Assembly: GCA_026936045.1 (NCBI GenBank)
Contig: JAIXKU010000169.1
Location: 1-32,329 of the forward strand
Reading direction: 5' to 3'
Source: Flavobacteriales bacterium
GTDB taxonomy: Bacteria > Bacteroidota > Bacteroidia > CAIKAF01
Length of the DNA stretch: 32,329 nt
Of the stretch, positions 31,037 to 32,329 are shown one piece after another; position 1 is the first letter of the stretch; each line of letters starts with the position of its first letter. The position numbers were made by a program, and so were the translations under genes. The notes beneath the pieces were generated by a model. That model did no database searches, had not been told where the DNA came from, and was given only the letters and a program-made list of their open reading frames with translations.

Positions 31037-32263
31037 ATGAAAGAAAAAAAAACTCTTTGGATAATCCATCAATACGCTTCGACACCCGATACCGGTATGG
31101 GAGGCAGGCATTTTTATTTGGCCGAGGAGTTAGCGAAGCTTGGACACAAGGTTTATGTCGTTGCCGCCTCGGCGAATCACTTGTTGCACACACAACCGCA
31201 CTTAACGAGTAAATTTACGTTTGAAAAAATTAGTGGATTTACTTTTGTCTGGGTAAAGATGCCGCCGTACGCAGAGGCGCATAGCAAGCAACGTGCGCTT
31301 AATTGGTTTTTATTTCCATGGCGCATTCAAAAACTTACGCAAGTTATTGTCGACAAGCCTGACGCCGTTTTGTGCTCTTCACCTTCTCCCATCGCTTTCT
31401 TAGGAGCAGAACGCTTGGCAAAAAAGCTCAAGGCTAAGTTAATTTTTGAAGTCCGCGACATCTGGCCGCTGACACTCACAGAAATTGGCGGCTATTCTCC
31501 TAAGCACCCGTTTATTCGTTTGATGGGTTGGGTTGAAAGACGTGCCTATAAAAATGCGGATTTAGTCGTTTCCAATCTAAAAAATGCCGTGGAGCACATG
31601 GTAACCCAAGGTTTGAGACGTGAGAAGTTCGTCTGGATTCCAAACGGTTTTTCGCTGACTGAAGTGAGCCAAAAAACTCCGCTCAATAAACAGGCGACAA
31701 ATCAACTCCCAAAAAATAAATTTATCGTCGGCTACACCGGCACCATAGGTGTCGCCAACGCACTCGATTCCTTAATCGAAGCAGCGGCGATTTTACGAAA
31801 AAATAAAGATATTGCTTTTGTGTTGGTCGGGCACGGCAAAGAAAAAACAACGCTGCAAGCGTTGGTTGAAAATAAACAGCTCAAAAATGTGTACTTTATC
31901 GACTCTATACCAAAAATTGAAATCCAAGCAATGCTTGCAGAATTTAGCGTTTGCTATATGGGACTGACAAAAGATCCTCTCTTTCGATTCGGAGTATCTC
32001 CGAATAAGTTATTTGACTACCTCTATTCAGGAAAGCCCGTTCTTTACGCCGTAGATTCGGGGAACTATACGCCCATCAAAGACAGCAAGGCAGGCATGCA
32101 AATCGAACCCCAGAATCCGCAAGCGATTGCAGATGCTGTGTTAAAGTTCTACAATATGACTCCCAAAGAACGTACTAAAATGGGAGAAAATGGGTGCAAA
32201 GTCGCGATGCAACAATACGAGTATGGCAAGCTGGCGAAAAAATTAGAAAAACTATTGTTTTAA
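31037..32263 (+). CDS. Glycosyltransferase family 4, WbuB-like
   Basis: This 408-residue GT-B protein has N-terminal motifs LWIIHQYASTPDTGMGGRHF and YLAEELAKLGHKVYVVAASA, then LIFEVRDIWPLTLTEIGGYS and FIRLMGWVERRAYKNADLVV, the pattern of the WbuB/WcaI-like GT4 subgroup that includes predicted L-FucNAc transferases. The C-terminal part has KFIVGYTGTIGVANALDSLI, AFVLVGHGKEKTTLQALVEN and GVSPNKLFDYLYSGKPVLYA with the donor-binding region. The start is one base after the Fic stop. In E. coli O26-type clusters fnlC directly precedes wbuB; here an ATPase-Fic pair separates the matching genes. The donor is inferred only. Confidence 0.85.
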   Translation: MKEKKTLWIIHQYASTPDTGMGGRHFYLAEELAKLGHKVYVVAASANHLLHTQPHLTSKFTFEKISGFTFVWVKMPPYAEAHSKQRALNWFLFPWRIQKLTQVIVDKPDAVLCSSPSPIAFLGAERLAKKLKAKLIFEVRDIWPLTLTEIGGYSPKHPFIRLMGWVERRAYKNADLVVSNLKNAVEHMVTQGLRREKFVWIPNGFSLTEVSQKTPLNKQATNQLPKNKFIVGYTGTIGVANALDSLIEAAAILRKNKDIAFVLVGHGKEKTTLQALVENKQLKNVYFIDSIPKIEIQAMLAEFSVCYMGLTKDPLFRFGVSPNKLFDYLYSGKPVLYAVDSGNYTPIKDSKAGMQIEPQNPQAIADAVLKFYNMTPKERTKMGENGCKVAMQQYEYGKLAKKLEKLLF

Positions 32264-32276
32264 AGTGCCCATACCC

Positions 32277-32329
32277 ATGATAAAAGGTGCTTGCGGGCTA
32301 CTCTTATGGCACCCTTCTTTGTTTTGTAT
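32277..32329 (+). other. Possible start of a further gene, cut by the window end
   Basis: An ATG at 32277 opens a frame (MIKGACGLLLWHPSLFC) that runs off the window. It could be the start of a membrane protein such as an initiating sugar transferase, but the fragment is too short to tell. The same stretch has a weak pairing between AAGGTGC and GCACCCTT, so an untranslated end is also possible. Confidence 0.2.

Overview
This window is part of a large surface-polysaccharide or glycan biosynthesis locus from a Gram-negative bacterium. All recognisable genes lie on the + strand, often with ATGA-type overlaps. Evidence for a Gram-negative source is the Wzx/Wzy pair, pseudaminic acid genes and a dTDP-3-amino-3,6-dideoxyhexose branch. 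A gammaproteobacterium is plausible, but nothing here fixes the taxon. Base composition and codon use change between blocks, so the locus looks like a mosaic assembled by several transfers.

Layout: (1) 1-7419 is a nonulosonic acid block: a cytidylyltransferase/PLP-aminotransferase fusion (5' end off the window), a broken 5' piece of pseG, a small antitoxin/zeta-kinase-like pair, intact pseG, pseH, two formyltransferases, pseI and a PIG-L de-N-acetylase. pseB, pseC and pseF are not in the window. (2) 7423-7640 is the wreck of an IS3-family element. (3) 7706-12230 holds an unrecognised protein, a SAM methyltransferase, a 3,4-ketoisomerase and aminotransferase for dTDP-Fuc3N or dTDP-Qui3N, and a GT-A-like transferase. 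(4) 12393-17418 holds rmlA, a GT2, a GT4 and an AsnB-like amidotransferase. (5) 17510-17925 is a RelB/DinJ antitoxin followed by the tail of a PIN toxin. (6) 18026-26399 is an export and assembly block: two glycosyltransferases, Wzx, Wzy, a HisH-HisF-WbpG-type sugar amidation set, and another GT4. (7) 26488-32263 alternates accessory and sugar genes: an AlbA_2/HATPase regulator-like protein, a WecB-family 2-epimerase, a palindromic repeat array, a DUF4143 ATPase, a Fic protein and a WbuB-like GT4.

How it fits together: nucleotide-activated sugars (a pseudaminic acid derivative that may be formylated, a dTDP-3-amino-dideoxyhexose, a 2-epimerised UDP-amino sugar, and an acetamidino sugar made by the HisH/HisF/WbpG set) would be linked by six or more glycosyltransferases. 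They would then be flipped by Wzx and polymerised by Wzy. Whether the pseudaminic acid serves this polymer or flagellin cannot be told from the window.

The most unusual points are: a toxin-antitoxin-like pair lying between two copies of the start of pseG; a C10 tract at the end of pseH where a +1 slip would fuse PseH to the downstream formyltransferase; tandem formyltransferases lacking the classical Asn; a HisF paralogue lacking catalytic Asp11; a four-copy palindromic array before a DUF4143 ATPase-Fic pair; and the repeated placement of toxin-antitoxin-like modules at the seams between sugar-gene blocks.
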